64,000 nucleotides of DNA from HGM04593 sp045646965 (GTDB lineage Bacteria > Bacteroidota > Bacteroidia > Bacteroidales > Bacteroidaceae): contig JAZRLR010000029.1 in assembly GCA_045646965.1 (NCBI GenBank), positions 74,395 to 138,394 on the forward strand. Reading direction: 5' to 3'. Below are positions 39,737 through 49,615 of this stretch, piece by piece (position 1 is the first letter of the stretch; each line of letters begins with the position of its first letter). The translations under genes and the position numbers were made by a program. The notes under the pieces are model-generated. The model was not told where the DNA came from. It made no database searches and saw only the letters and a program-made list of their open reading frames with translations.

Positions 39737-42514
39737 ATGGAGCAGAAATTCATCACTATACGCGGAGCGCGCGTCAATAACCTCAAGAACGTGGATGTCG
39801 ATATTCCGCGCGGCAAGCTCGTTGTAATTACCGGCCTCTCGGGCTCGGGAAAATCGTCTCTTGCCTTTGACACGCTCTATGCCGAGGGACAGCGCCGCTA
39901 TGTGGAGTCGTTGAGTTCCTATGCCCGTCAGTTCCTGGGACAGATGAACAAACCCGAGTGTGATTTTATCAAGGGAATTCCCCCCGCCATAGCCATAGAG
40001 CAGAAGGTGAATAACCGCAACCCTCGTTCTACCGTGGGCACAAGCACCGAGATTTACGAATACCTGAAACTGCTCTACGCAAGAATTGGAAAGACCTTCT
40101 CTCCCGTGAGCGGCAAACTTGTGAAAAAAGACCGCCCCGAGGACCTTGTGGCCTGTATGCTCACACGCGAGCCCGAGACACGTTTCCTGCTGCTCTCGCC
40201 CATTGCAAAGCGCAAAGGACGCGACACACAGGAGCAGCTCTCCATATACCTGCAACAGGGTTTCACTCGCATCTATGTAAACGGCGAGATTGTGCGCATT
40301 GAAGATTACACGCACAAAAAAGGCGACAAGCCCTGCCTGCTCATCGACCGTCTGACGGTATCTCCCTCGCCCGAGACGGCGAGCCGCCTGCTCGACTCGG
40401 CCGAGACTGCCTTCTACGAGGGTAACGGCACCTGTATGCTGCTTTTTATAGGTGACGAAAAACCCCATACGTTCAGCATAAAGTTTGAGGCCGACGGCAT
40501 AGAGTTCGAAGAGCCCAGCGAGCAGCTTTTCTCGTTCAACTCCCCCATAGGCGCCTGCCCCGACTGCGAGGGCTTCGGACGCATCGTGGGCATAGACGAA
40601 GACCTGGTCGTTCCCAATAAAACCTTGAGCATATACGACGGAGCAGTCTTCTGCTGGCGCGGAGAGAAGATGGGAGAGTGGCGCACAGAGTTCTGCCGCC
40701 TCGCCCCCAAAGACGACTTCCCCATCTTTGAACCCTACTACAATCTCACACAGGAGCAGAAAGACTATCTGTGGCACAAAGGCCCGTGGATTGAGGAGTA
40801 TGGAGAATCTATCTGCATAGACAACTTCTTCAAGATGGTGCAGGCCAACCAATACAAGATACAATACCGTGTGATGCTCGCCCGTTACCGCGGGAAACCC
40901 GTCTGCCCCACCTGCGGCGGCACAAGGCTCAAGAAAGAGGCCACATATGTGAAGGTGGGCGGCGCAAGCATCACCGAGCTCATAGAGATGCCCGTCACCC
41001 GCCTAAAGATATTCTTCGACACACTGCAGCTCGACGAGCACGACAGCGCCATAGCACAGCGCATACTCACCGAGATACGCAGCCGCATCGACTGCCTTAT
41101 GGACGTTGGACTCGGTTACCTCACGCTCAACCGTTTGAGCAACACACTGTCGGGCGGTGAGAGCCAGCGAATAAATCTCGTAACATCGCTTGGCAGCGCA
41201 CTTGTGGGTTCACTCTACATACTCGACGAGCCAAGCATCGGACTGCACACCCGCGACACAGAAAAACTTATAAAAGTACTCTACCGCCTGCGCGACCTTG
41301 GCAACACCGTTGTGGTTGTGGAGCACGACGAAGAGATTATACGCGCTGCCGACTACATCATAGACGTAGGCCCCAAGGCCGGCTCCTACGGCGGTAATAT
41401 AGTGTACAGAGGAAATATGAACGACCTTGAGCGCGGAAGCAACAGCTACACAGTGAAATACCTGCTTGGCGAGGAGAGCATAGAGACACCGCGTCACCGC
41501 CGCAAGTGGAACAACTGCATCACCATAACAGGGGCGAGAGAGAATAACCTCAAGGGCATCGACGTAAACTTTCCGCTCAACGTGCTCACCGTGGTGAGCG
41601 GAGTGAGCGGCTCGGGAAAATCATCTCTTGTGCGCGATATCCTCTACCGCTCTCTCAAGCGCTATTTCGGCGAGGTGACCGACACGCCCGGGCAATGCAT
41701 AGGCATCGAAGGTGCGCTCAAGCAGATTTCGGGTGTGGAATTTGTAGACCAAAACCCCATAGGCAAGTCGTCGCGCTCCAACGCCGTCACCTACCTCAAG
41801 GTGTACGACGACATACGCCACCTCTTTGCACAACAGCCGCTGGCCAAGCAGCTCGGCTTTGGCGCGGGACACTTCTCGTTCAATGCCGACGGAGGACGTT
41901 GCGACGAGTGCAAGGGTGAGGGCACAATCACCGTGTCAATGCAATTTATGGCCGACCTGCAGCTTGTGTGCGAGGCCTGCCACGGTAAGCGATTCAAGAA
42001 AGAGGTGCTCGAAGTGAAATACCACGACAAGAACATATACGACATACTAGAGATGACAGTGGGCGACGCTATAAATTTCTTTCAGGAGCACGGCGAGAAA
42101 CGCATCGCCGAGAATCTGCAACCCTTGCAGGATGTGGGACTTGCCTACATAAAGCTGGGGCAAGCCTCCTCCACACTTTCGGGTGGCGAGAACCAGCGCG
42201 TGAAACTCGCCTACTACTTGAGCCGACAGAGCGACCGCCCCACTCTCTTCATCTTTGACGAGCCCACCACAGGACTCCATTTCCACGACATAAAAAAACT
42301 GCTTGGTTCCTTTGAGCGTCTCATAGCGCGTGGTCACTCAATTGTAATCATTGAGCACAATATGGACGTGATAAAATGTGCCGACTACCTCATTGACCTC
42401 GGCCCCGAGGGCGGCGAAGGAGGCGGCACGCTCGTGGCAGCCGGCACCCCCGAAGAGGTGGCAGCCTGCGACGCATCCTACACGGGACATTTCTTAAAGG
42501 AGAAACTGCGATAA
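39737..42514 (+). CDS. uvrA: Excinuclease ABC subunit A
   Basis: A 925-residue UvrA. It finds DNA lesions and loads UvrB in nucleotide-excision repair. Two ABC cassettes are present: Walker A GLSGSGKSSL near residue 32 and GVSGSGKSSL near 621; signature LSGGESQRI near 474 and LSGGENQRV near 815; zinc-finger Cys sets CPDCEGFGR near 273 and CDECKGEG near 724. Length fits (about 940 in E. coli). It is a single gene with a strong ribosome-binding site, and a TATTTTCG -7-like element lies at 39702-39709. Confidence 0.97.
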   Translation: MEQKFITIRGARVNNLKNVDVDIPRGKLVVITGLSGSGKSSLAFDTLYAEGQRRYVESLSSYARQFLGQMNKPECDFIKGIPPAIAIEQKVNNRNPRSTVGTSTEIYEYLKLLYARIGKTFSPVSGKLVKKDRPEDLVACMLTREPETRFLLLSPIAKRKGRDTQEQLSIYLQQGFTRIYVNGEIVRIEDYTHKKGDKPCLLIDRLTVSPSPETASRLLDSAETAFYEGNGTCMLLFIGDEKPHTFSIKFEADGIEFEEPSEQLFSFNSPIGACPDCEGFGRIVGIDEDLVVPNKTLSIYDGAVFCWRGEKMGEWRTEFCRLAPKDDFPIFEPYYNLTQEQKDYLWHKGPWIEEYGESICIDNFFKMVQANQYKIQYRVMLARYRGKPVCPTCGGTRLKKEATYVKVGGASITELIEMPVTRLKIFFDTLQLDEHDSAIAQRILTEIRSRIDCLMDVGLGYLTLNRLSNTLSGGESQRINLVTSLGSALVGSLYILDEPSIGLHTRDTEKLIKVLYRLRDLGNTVVVVEHDEEIIRAADYIIDVGPKAGSYGGNIVYRGNMNDLERGSNSYTVKYLLGEESIETPRHRRKWNNCITITGARENNLKGIDVNFPLNVLTVVSGVSGSGKSSLVRDILYRSLKRYFGEVTDTPGQCIGIEGALKQISGVEFVDQNPIGKSSRSNAVTYLKVYDDIRHLFAQQPLAKQLGFGAGHFSFNADGGRCDECKGEGTITVSMQFMADLQLVCEACHGKRFKKEVLEVKYHDKNIYDILEMTVGDAINFFQEHGEKRIAENLQPLQDVGLAYIKLGQASSTLSGGENQRVKLAYYLSRQSDRPTLFIFDEPTTGLHFHDIKKLLGSFERLIARGHSIVIIEHNMDVIKCADYLIDLGPEGGEGGGTLVAAGTPEEVAACDASYTGHFLKEKLR

Positions 42515-42522
42515 AGAAAGGG

Positions 42523-43110
42523 TTATCCCCAAAAACCGTAAAAAAGCCCGCCGAACAGACCTCCGGCGATGAGAATAAGTATAGGGCTTATCTTGAACTT
42601 TTTCAGAGCCACAAAAGCCACCACAAAGAGCAGCACACTCACAGCCCACTGCAAGACATCTTCGGTGGGCGAGCCAAAGTTCTCCCTGTTCATAAGCAGC
42701 AGGGCGGCCGACAGGATAAGCCCCACCACGGCAGGGCGCAGCACCTCGAACACCCTCTCTACCATAGGATGTTTGCAGTATTTCATAAAGTAACGGCTTA
42801 TAGCAAGCATAAGCACAAACGAGGGGAGCATAAGAGCGAGCGAGGCAAGCAGAGAGCCCGCTACGGCAATAACCTGCGAGCCTGTGGCATTCATTGCAGC
42901 CGTGTAGCCCACATAAGTGGCCGAGTTTATGCCAATGGGGCCCGGCGTCATCTGGCTCACCGCCACAATATCGGTGAACTGCGCACTTGTGAGCCACCCG
43001 CGAAAAGCCACAATCTCACCCTGTATGAGCGATATTATGGCATACCCGCCGCCAAAGGCAAAGAGACCTATCTTGAAGAACGTATAGAACAGCTGTAATA
43101 AAATCATCAT
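42523..43110 (-). CDS. Chromate transporter family protein, second half-size subunit
   Basis: A 195-residue half-length CHR family protein with about six membrane segments. The family block FGGGYAIISLIQGE and the MTPGPIGINSATYVGY motif are present. CHR proteins exchange chromate or sulfate for other anions. The start (ATG 43110) overlaps the stop of the partner gene by four bases. In Bacteroidales such two-gene transporters are common; the true substrate in a gut organism is unlikely to be chromate. Confidence 0.88.
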   Translation of the reverse strand: MMILLQLFYTFFKIGLFAFGGGYAIISLIQGEIVAFRGWLTSAQFTDIVAVSQMTPGPIGINSATYVGYTAAMNATGSQVIAVAGSLLASLALMLPSFVLMLAISRYFMKYCKHPMVERVFEVLRPAVVGLILSAALLLMNRENFGSPTEDVLQWAVSVLLFVVAFVALKKFKISPILILIAGGLFGGLFYGFWG

Positions 43111-43655
43111 ACCTTACCCCCTTTAAATTTTCCCCACAAAACACCGCCGACAATTGCCGACAAAATTATATACACAGGCGACACGCCGAAAGCCACAATG
43201 AGCAGCGCGGCAAGGAGCGGTATCCACCCGTTTGTCCACGAAAGACGGGCACTCTTGGCCACCGAAAAGACCGGAGCCGCAATGAGCGCCACCACAACAG
43301 GACGCACACCCATAAAAATGTTATTTACCACCCTGTTCTCGCGAAAACTGCCAAAGAAGAGCGCAATGAGCAGAATAATAACCACCGAGGGCAGCACATT
43401 TCCCACAGCCGCAGCCACAGAGCCGCGTACGCCCCGCAGCTTGTACCCGATGAAGATAGATATATTCACCGCAAACACACCCGGTGCCGACTGTGCCACG
43501 GCAAGCAGGTCGAGGAACTCGCGGCGCTCAATCCAGCTATTCTTTTCGACCACCTCGCGTTCTATGAGGGGAATCATTGCATAACCTCCTCCTATGGTAA
43601 AGAGTCCCATTTTAAAGAAGGTCACAAAAAGTTTAAAAAGCGATACGTTCATCAT
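43107..43655 (-). CDS. Chromate transporter family protein, first half-size subunit
   Basis: A 182-residue half-length CHR family protein with membrane segments spread over the whole length. The motifs FTIGGGYAMIPLIEREVVEK and AQSAPGVFAVNISIFIGYK match the family pattern (GGG near the start, and the APG after the second helix). It forms a pair with the following gene, presumably as a heterodimer equal to one full-length ChrA. A weak hairpin lies just upstream, toward purL. Confidence 0.88.
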   Translation of the reverse strand: MMNVSLFKLFVTFFKMGLFTIGGGYAMIPLIEREVVEKNSWIERREFLDLLAVAQSAPGVFAVNISIFIGYKLRGVRGSVAAAVGNVLPSVVIILLIALFFGSFRENRVVNNIFMGVRPVVVALIAAPVFSVAKSARLSWTNGWIPLLAALLIVAFGVSPVYIILSAIVGGVLWGKFKGGKV

Positions 43656-43664
43656 TCAACAGAC

Positions 43665-43698
43665 GAGGGCGTGCCGACTAAAGCATCGGCACCCCCTC
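43665..43698. terminator. Hairpin between purL and the chromate transporter pair
   Basis: A 13-pair stem with one mismatch (43665-43677 with 43686-43698) and eight-base loop. There is a T-rich run on the plus side but none on the minus side where purL transcription would need it, so terminator function is uncertain. Confidence 0.35.
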
Positions 43699-43730
43699 AT
43701 TTTATTTACGTTAAAGGTATATACCTTATA

Positions 43731-46700
43731 TTATTTAACCTTCTCGGCAACCCAGTTGTATGCGTTGCGGAAAATCTCAATCCAAGGTGTCACATCGTCG
43801 CCAAGACGGTCGGCGGGATAGTTGGCACACTGCCAGGGGAAGATGGCACGCTCGGGGTGAGGCATCATTGCAACGTGACGACCGTCGGCGCTTGCAAGAG
43901 CAGCCACATTATACGATGAGCCGTTGGGGTTAGCAGGATAGTCGCTGTAGGCGTAACGTGCCACGATGTTATATTTCTCCTCGGCGTAGGGGAGGTCGAA
44001 CTTACCCTCTCCGTGAGCAACCCACACACCCATACGGCTGTTAGAGAGCGAGCCGAAGAGGACGCTGTTGTTCTGGGGTACCTCGACACCCACAAACGAA
44101 GACTCGAACTTGTGAGAGTTATTGTGACGCATATATCCGCGCTGCTCGTGAGCGGGGTTAATGAGGTTGAGCTCCATCATAAGCTGACAACCGTTGCAGA
44201 TACCGAGTGAGAGAGTATCCTCGCGCTCATAGAAGCGGTCGAGGGCAGCCTTTGCCGCGGGGTTGTAGAGGAATCCTCCTGCCCATCCCTTGGCCGAGCC
44301 GAGAACGTCGGAGTTAGAGAATCCACCGCAGAAGACGATGAAATTAACCTCCTCGAGAGTCTCGCGACCGCTGATGAGGTCGGTCATTGTAACATCCTTC
44401 ACATCGAAGCCTGCGAGATACATAGCATAGGCCATCTCACGCTCGCCGTTTGTACCCTTCTCGCGGATGGTTGCAGCACGCACGCCCGATTTCTCGCGAC
44501 GGTCGGCCGACATACCTGTGTCGGCAAGCATACCTGTGAAGCCTGCGGGCAGACGGAAACGGAGGGGTTGGTTCTTGTAGTTCTTGAGACGCTCGTCGGC
44601 ACAGCCGTTGAAGCTCTGCTTGCGGTCCATAAGATATGAGCTGTCGTACCACACGCTGCGGTAGTGGTCGATGTCGAAGAGACGTGTGCGTTTGTCCTTG
44701 GCTACTGCGATGTGACGTTTAGCTGTGGGAACACCTATCTTCACGAAACAGATACCTGCATCCTCGAGGATTCTCTGCATACGGCACTTATCCTTGTCGG
44801 CTACCTGAATTACAAGTGCGGGATTCTCGGCAAAGAGAAGTTTCACTATGTCGCTCTCGGCAATTGCGTTGAGGTCGATTTCCATACCTCCGGTTGTGTT
44901 TGCAAAGCACATCTCGAGCAATGTGGTGATGAGACCTCCGGCCGAAATATCGTGTCCTGCGAGTATGAGGCCCTCCTCCACGAGTTTCTGCACGGCATTG
45001 AAAGCCTCGGCAAAGTACTCGGGGTTCTGCACGGTGGGTACATCGTCGCCCACGCAGTTGAGAGACTGCGCAAAGGCCGAACCGCCGAGACGCAGGTTGT
45101 CGAAGCTAAAGTCGATGTGATAGAAGGCGCTCTTGGGCTCGTTTACCATAACGGGAGAAACCACCTTGCGTATATCAGACACCTCACCACCTGCCGACAC
45201 GATAACTGTTCCCGGGCTTATAACCTTTGTGCCGTCGGGATATTTCTGTGTCATCGAGAGTGAATCTTTTCCTGTGGGGACGTTTATCTTGAGGTCGCAG
45301 CAGAAGTCTGACAAAGCCTCAACGCCGCGATAGAGACGTGCGTCCTCGCCCTCCTGTGAGCGGCAGGGCCACATCCAGTTGGCGCTCAACGAAATGCTCT
45401 TTATACCGTTGGTAAGGGGCGCAAGCACAATGTTTGTGAGAGCCTCCGACACGGCAAGCACCGAACCCTTTGCAGGCGATGCGAGAGCGGCCTGGGGTGC
45501 GTGACCGATAGATGTCGCGATACCCTTGCGTCCGCGGTAGTCGAGAGCCACCACGCCGCAGTCGCTCAAAGGAAGCTGAATTTCACCCTGGCACTGCTGA
45601 CGGGCAATCTTACCTGTTACCGAGCGGTCTACCTTGTTTGTGAGCCAGTCCTTGCAGGCTACAGCCTCGAGGCGCAGCACGTCGGTGAGGTAATCCTCGA
45701 TATTCTCCTCGCTGTAGACAGCGTCTTTGTAGCGACGCTCCACAGTCTTGTCAATCATATAGGTCTTGGGCGATGAGCCGAACATCTGGCTCACCGAGAG
45801 GTCGAAGGGACGCTTGCCGTCGGCCTGCTCAAAGGCAAAGCGTGCATCGCCTGTGGTCTCGCCCACTACATACATAGGAGCGCGCTCACGGTCGGCTACA
45901 CGTTTCACATACTCAATGGCCTCCTCTTTAATGAGCAATCCCATACGCTCCTGTGACTCGTTGGCAATGATTTCCTTTGCCGACAGAGTTTTGTCGCCCA
46001 CGGGAAGTGCCGACATATCGATGAGACCGCCACACTCCTCGACAAGCTCCGAGAGACAGTTCACGTGACCTGCCGAACCGTGGTCGTGGATAGACACAAC
46101 GGGGTTTGTCTCGTCCTCGCAGAGGGCACGCACCACGTTGTATGCACGTTTCTGCATCTCGGCATTGGCACGCTGCACGGCGTTCAGCTCGATACCCGAA
46201 GAGTAACGGCCTGTGTCTACCGACGACACCGAACCGCCACCGAGACCGATGCGGTAGTTGTCGCCACCCATCACAATTACTTTGTTTCCCTTCTCGGGAG
46301 CACCCTTGAGGCAGTCGCGGCGTGTACCGTAGCCCACACCGCCGGCAAGCATAATCACCTTGTCATAACCGTAAACCTCGTCGTTCTCCTTGTGCTCGAA
46401 GGTAAGCACAGAACCGCAGATAAGCGGCTGACCGAACTTGTTTCCGAAGTCTGAAGCACCATTTGAAGCCTTTATAAGAATCTGCTCGGGTGTCTGGTAG
46501 AGCCACTTGCGCACGGGAAGGATATCCTCCCACTTGCGGTCGTCGTAGGTGCGGGGATAAGATGTCATATAGACAGCTGTTCCCGCGATGGGCCAAGAGC
46601 CCTTACCGCCGCCCATACGGTCGCGAATCTCACCACCTGTACCTGTAGAAGCACCGTTAAAAGGCTCCACGGTTGTGGGGAAGTTGTGAGTCTCGGCCTT

Positions 46701-47432
46701 GAGCGAGATAACTGTTTCAATATCTTTAATTACGAAATAGTCGGGGATTGAGTGGTCGGCGGGTGCAAACTGCTCCACTACGGGGCCTGCGGCAAATGCC
46801 ACGTTATCCTTGTAGGCCGAGATGATGCTGTTGCGGTTCTCGTTTGTGGTGCGTTTAATCATTGCAAAGAGCGATGAGGGCATCTCCTCGCCATCGATGA
46901 TAAATGTACCGCCGAAGATTTTGTGACGGCAGTGCTCCGAGTTAATCTGTGCAAAGCCAAACACCTCGCTGTCGGTGAGCTTGCGTCCGAGCTCGCCCTC
47001 TACGCGGTGCAGATAGTCGATTTCCTCTTTTGAGAGGGCAAGGCCCTCCTGCTCGTTGTAGCTGTCGAGGTCTTCGATAAACTCAATGGGACGGGGTTCT
47101 ATGTCCACCTTGAAAATTTGCTGGTCGAGACCTTTGTACATTCTCTGCAACATAGGGTCATACTCGGCGTTCTCGTCTTTCACAGCGAAATACTCCTCTA
47201 TACGAAGAATACCATTGAGTCCCATATTTTGAGTAATCTCAACAGCATTTGTACTCCAGGGAGTAATCATCTCGCGACGGGGGCCCACAAAGCAACCCTC
47301 CACCTGCTCGCCCTCTATGAGCGTAGCCTCTCCATACAACCAACAAAGTTTTTCAATGTCTTGTGCCTGCAAAGCACTGCTGGCCTCGGTTGCGACAACC
47401 GTGTGGCCGGGGGTACTGAAAAAGTAAATCAT
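43731..47432 (-). CDS. purL: Phosphoribosylformylglycinamidine synthase
   Basis: A 1233-residue single-chain PurL for the fourth step of purine synthesis, FGAR plus glutamine and ATP to FGAM. The N-terminal linker and two synthase halves are present (for example AETHNFPTTVEPFNGASTG near residue 252 and HDHGSAGHVN near 456), followed by a C-terminal glutamine amidotransferase domain with the nucleophile in LGICNGCQL near 1107 and HPERAIFPWQ near 1195. Length is within the family's range. The gene stands alone on the minus strand. Codon use is strongly biased, as in well-expressed genes. A TATCTTTG -7-like element is on the minus strand at 47502-47509. Confidence 0.96.
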   Translation of the reverse strand: MIYFFSTPGHTVVATEASSALQAQDIEKLCWLYGEATLIEGEQVEGCFVGPRREMITPWSTNAVEITQNMGLNGILRIEEYFAVKDENAEYDPMLQRMYKGLDQQIFKVDIEPRPIEFIEDLDSYNEQEGLALSKEEIDYLHRVEGELGRKLTDSEVFGFAQINSEHCRHKIFGGTFIIDGEEMPSSLFAMIKRTTNENRNSIISAYKDNVAFAAGPVVEQFAPADHSIPDYFVIKDIETVISLKAETHNFPTTVEPFNGASTGTGGEIRDRMGGGKGSWPIAGTAVYMTSYPRTYDDRKWEDILPVRKWLYQTPEQILIKASNGASDFGNKFGQPLICGSVLTFEHKENDEVYGYDKVIMLAGGVGYGTRRDCLKGAPEKGNKVIVMGGDNYRIGLGGGSVSSVDTGRYSSGIELNAVQRANAEMQKRAYNVVRALCEDETNPVVSIHDHGSAGHVNCLSELVEECGGLIDMSALPVGDKTLSAKEIIANESQERMGLLIKEEAIEYVKRVADRERAPMYVVGETTGDARFAFEQADGKRPFDLSVSQMFGSSPKTYMIDKTVERRYKDAVYSEENIEDYLTDVLRLEAVACKDWLTNKVDRSVTGKIARQQCQGEIQLPLSDCGVVALDYRGRKGIATSIGHAPQAALASPAKGSVLAVSEALTNIVLAPLTNGIKSISLSANWMWPCRSQEGEDARLYRGVEALSDFCCDLKINVPTGKDSLSMTQKYPDGTKVISPGTVIVSAGGEVSDIRKVVSPVMVNEPKSAFYHIDFSFDNLRLGGSAFAQSLNCVGDDVPTVQNPEYFAEAFNAVQKLVEEGLILAGHDISAGGLITTLLEMCFANTTGGMEIDLNAIAESDIVKLLFAENPALVIQVADKDKCRMQRILEDAGICFVKIGVPTAKRHIAVAKDKRTRLFDIDHYRSVWYDSSYLMDRKQSFNGCADERLKNYKNQPLRFRLPAGFTGMLADTGMSADRREKSGVRAATIREKGTNGEREMAYAMYLAGFDVKDVTMTDLISGRETLEEVNFIVFCGGFSNSDVLGSAKGWAGGFLYNPAAKAALDRFYEREDTLSLGICNGCQLMMELNLINPAHEQRGYMRHNNSHKFESSFVGVEVPQNNSVLFGSLSNSRMGVWVAHGEGKFDLPYAEEKYNIVARYAYSDYPANPNGSSYNVAALASADGRHVAMMPHPERAIFPWQCANYPADRLGDDVTPWIEIFRNAYNWVAEKVK

Positions 47433-47501
47433 AATGATTATATATCTATAAAATTATTTTGCGTTTGTGTGCGCGATGCTCTTAACTAAAGCATACGGGA
47501 A

Positions 47502-47509
47502 CAAAGATA
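47502..47509 (-). promoter_or_regulatory. Possible -7 element of purL
   Basis: On the minus strand this is TATCTTTG, which fits TAnnTTTG. It is 70 bases before the purL start. I see no clear -33 element. A copy of the same octamer on the plus strand at 47533-47540 may be chance. Confidence 0.3.
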
Positions 47510-47690
47510 GCTACAAAAAACGAGATTACGCCTATCTTTGAGCAAGGATTTTAGAGACACTGCCCCACATTTCCCACTATTTTTCCATTTTGTGCGTTAT
47601 TATACAAGATTAGCAATAAAAAACGGCAAGCAGCGCGGCGGCTTGTAAAAATTATCTACTTTTGCGGCAGATGTAAAAAACAACTGTTAT

Positions 47691-48467
47691 ATGGAACTTC
47701 TTATAGGACTCACGGTTCCCCTTCTCGGAACCACAATAGGCGCCGCAACGGTTTTCCTTGTGCGCAAACAGATATCTGAATTTGCAAACAGAGCGATGCT
47801 CGGCTTTGCGTCGGGAGTGATGGTCGCAGCCTGTTTCTGGTCGCTGCTGCAACCCGCACTCGAGCAGACGGGCAGCAGCTCGTTGAGCGAGAGCTGGCCT
47901 GTAATCGCAGGCTTCATCGTGGGAATTTTCTTCCTGCTTATGCTCGACACAGTCATTCCCCACCAGCACGTCGATGGCGACGAAGCCGAAGGCCCCCGCT
48001 CGGCACTGCCCCGCTCGGCCAAGATGATGCTTGCCGTGGCACTGCACAATATCCCCGAGGGTATGGCCGTGGGCGTTGTCTTTGCAGGCTTGAGCGACGG
48101 CGGTAGCACACTCACCCTCGCTGGAGCCCTCGCGCTCTCCATAGGTATGGCCGTGCAGAATATCCCCGAGGGCGCAATCATCTCAATGCCGCTGCGCAAC
48201 GAGGGTAAGAGCCGCACGAAGGCCTTTTTAATGGGCGCTCTCTCGGGAGTCGTGGAGCCGGTTGCCGCCGCCTGCACCATACTCTTCCTCGACAGCACGG
48301 GCAGCGTGATGCCGCTGCTGCTCTCCTTTGCCGCGGGCGCAATGCTTTACGTTGTGATAGAAGAACTTATCCCATCGTCGCAGAGCGGCAGCCACAGCAA
48401 CGTGGGCACCATAGGATTTGCCTGCGGCTTTGTGCTTATGATGGTACTCGACTCCACCATAGGATAG
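47691..48467 (+). CDS. ZIP family metal transporter
   Basis: A 258-residue ZIP-family (GufA/ZupT-like) transporter for divalent metals such as zinc or iron. Eight membrane segments can be traced. The metal sites of transmembrane helices 4 and 5 are HNIPEGMAVG near 122 and QNIPEGAIIS near 161; a His-rich loop HQHVDGDE near 86 may bind metal. A Glu pair in TM5-6 (EELIPS) is also seen. ATG 47691. A TACTTTTG -7-like element lies at 47657-47664. Metal specificity is not shown by sequence. Confidence 0.9.
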   Translation: MELLIGLTVPLLGTTIGAATVFLVRKQISEFANRAMLGFASGVMVAACFWSLLQPALEQTGSSSLSESWPVIAGFIVGIFFLLMLDTVIPHQHVDGDEAEGPRSALPRSAKMMLAVALHNIPEGMAVGVVFAGLSDGGSTLTLAGALALSIGMAVQNIPEGAIISMPLRNEGKSRTKAFLMGALSGVVEPVAAACTILFLDSTGSVMPLLLSFAAGAMLYVVIEELIPSSQSGSHSNVGTIGFACGFVLMMVLDSTIG

Positions 48468-48629
48468 CTTTTTCAAAATTATTATTTTTTACAACAAAAA
48501 AGAAGTGCGATATTGAAAATATTTCGTACTTTAGCGCCGCAGAAAAGCCTTGTAAGGGCGAAATGTTTGCAAATCAGCGAAATATCAAAATTTAAAAATT
48601 TATAACAAAAATATCAATAATCACAGATT

Positions 48630-48980
48630 ATGAATTTTGTGCTGTTATTTACAATGATTATTGCATCGGTGGTGCTTGTCTTTGCAGGTATGCTCATTGC
48701 ACGCCTCATATCGCCGCGCACATATAACAAACAGAAGAGTGAGTCATATGAGTGCGGTATCCCCACACAGGGCGAGACGTGGGTACACTTCAAGGCGGGA
48801 TATTACCTTTTTGCAATCATCTTTCTTATGTTCGACATTGAGACGGTATTCCTTTTCCCGTGGGCAACCGTGGTGCAGGAGCTCGGCTTAAAGGCTCTTG
48901 TGGGCGTGCTGTTCTTTATGTTCATATTAATATTGGGCCTCGCCTATGCCTGGCGCAAAAAAGCACTTGAATGGAAATGA
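48630..48980 (+). CDS. nuoA: NADH-quinone oxidoreductase subunit A
   Basis: A 116-residue membrane subunit with three hydrophobic helices. The YECGIPTQGETW motif and LMFDIETVFLFPW are the family's signatures. It opens the nuo operon and overlaps nuoB by ten bases. Complex I couples electron transfer to proton or sodium pumping across the inner membrane. Confidence 0.93.
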   Translation: MNFVLLFTMIIASVVLVFAGMLIARLISPRTYNKQKSESYECGIPTQGETWVHFKAGYYLFAIIFLMFDIETVFLFPWATVVQELGLKALVGVLFFMFILILGLAYAWRKKALEWK

Positions 48981-49615
48981 GAAAGCCCGTCATAAAATCG
49001 ATACCCTACGAAGAGTTCAAGGATAACGAGACACTTGAATCCCTCATCGAAGAACTAAACAAAGAGCGCACCAATGTAGTAGTGGGTGCGCTCGACGACC
49101 TTATTAACTGGGGACGAAGCAACTCCCTGTGGTCGCTCACCTTTGCCACGAGCTGCTGCGGAATAGAGTTTATGTCGGTGGGCGCGGCACGTTACGACTT
49201 TGCCCGTTTCGGCTTTGAGGTGACACGCAACTCACCCCGTCAGGCCGACCTCATAATGGTTGCGGGCACCATAACACACAAGATGGCGCCTGTGCTCAAG
49301 CGTCTGTATGACCAGATGGCCGAGCCCAAATATGTGGTGGCCGTGGGCGGCTGCGCCATAAGCGGAGGCCCGTTCAAAGGCTCCTACCACGTGGTGAACG
49401 GCGTAGACAAGATTCTCCCCGTGGATGTATATATCCCCGGCTGCCCTCCCCGCCCCGAGGCCATACTGTATGGAATGATGCAGTTGCAGCGCAAGGTAAA
49501 GGCAGAAAAATTCTTCGGCGGAAAAAACATACAGCAGAACCCGCGCGACGCTGTGCGTGAGCCCCTCATAATAACCAACGCACCCGCAGAGGGATGCGAA
49601 AAAAGCGAAAAGTAA
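48971..49615 (+). CDS. nuoB: NADH-quinone oxidoreductase subunit B
   Basis: A 214-residue peripheral-arm subunit that holds the terminal N2 [4Fe-4S] cluster. The cluster Cys are visible in ATSCCGIEF near residue 57, VGGCAISGG near 124 and VYIPGCPPRPEA near 154. The C-terminal 30 residues are longer than in many homologues. Its stop overlaps the nuoCD start by one base. Confidence 0.95.
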   Translation: MEMRKPVIKSIPYEEFKDNETLESLIEELNKERTNVVVGALDDLINWGRSNSLWSLTFATSCCGIEFMSVGAARYDFARFGFEVTRNSPRQADLIMVAGTITHKMAPVLKRLYDQMAEPKYVVAVGGCAISGGPFKGSYHVVNGVDKILPVDVYIPGCPPRPEAILYGMMQLQRKVKAEKFFGGKNIQQNPRDAVREPLIITNAPAEGCEKSEK

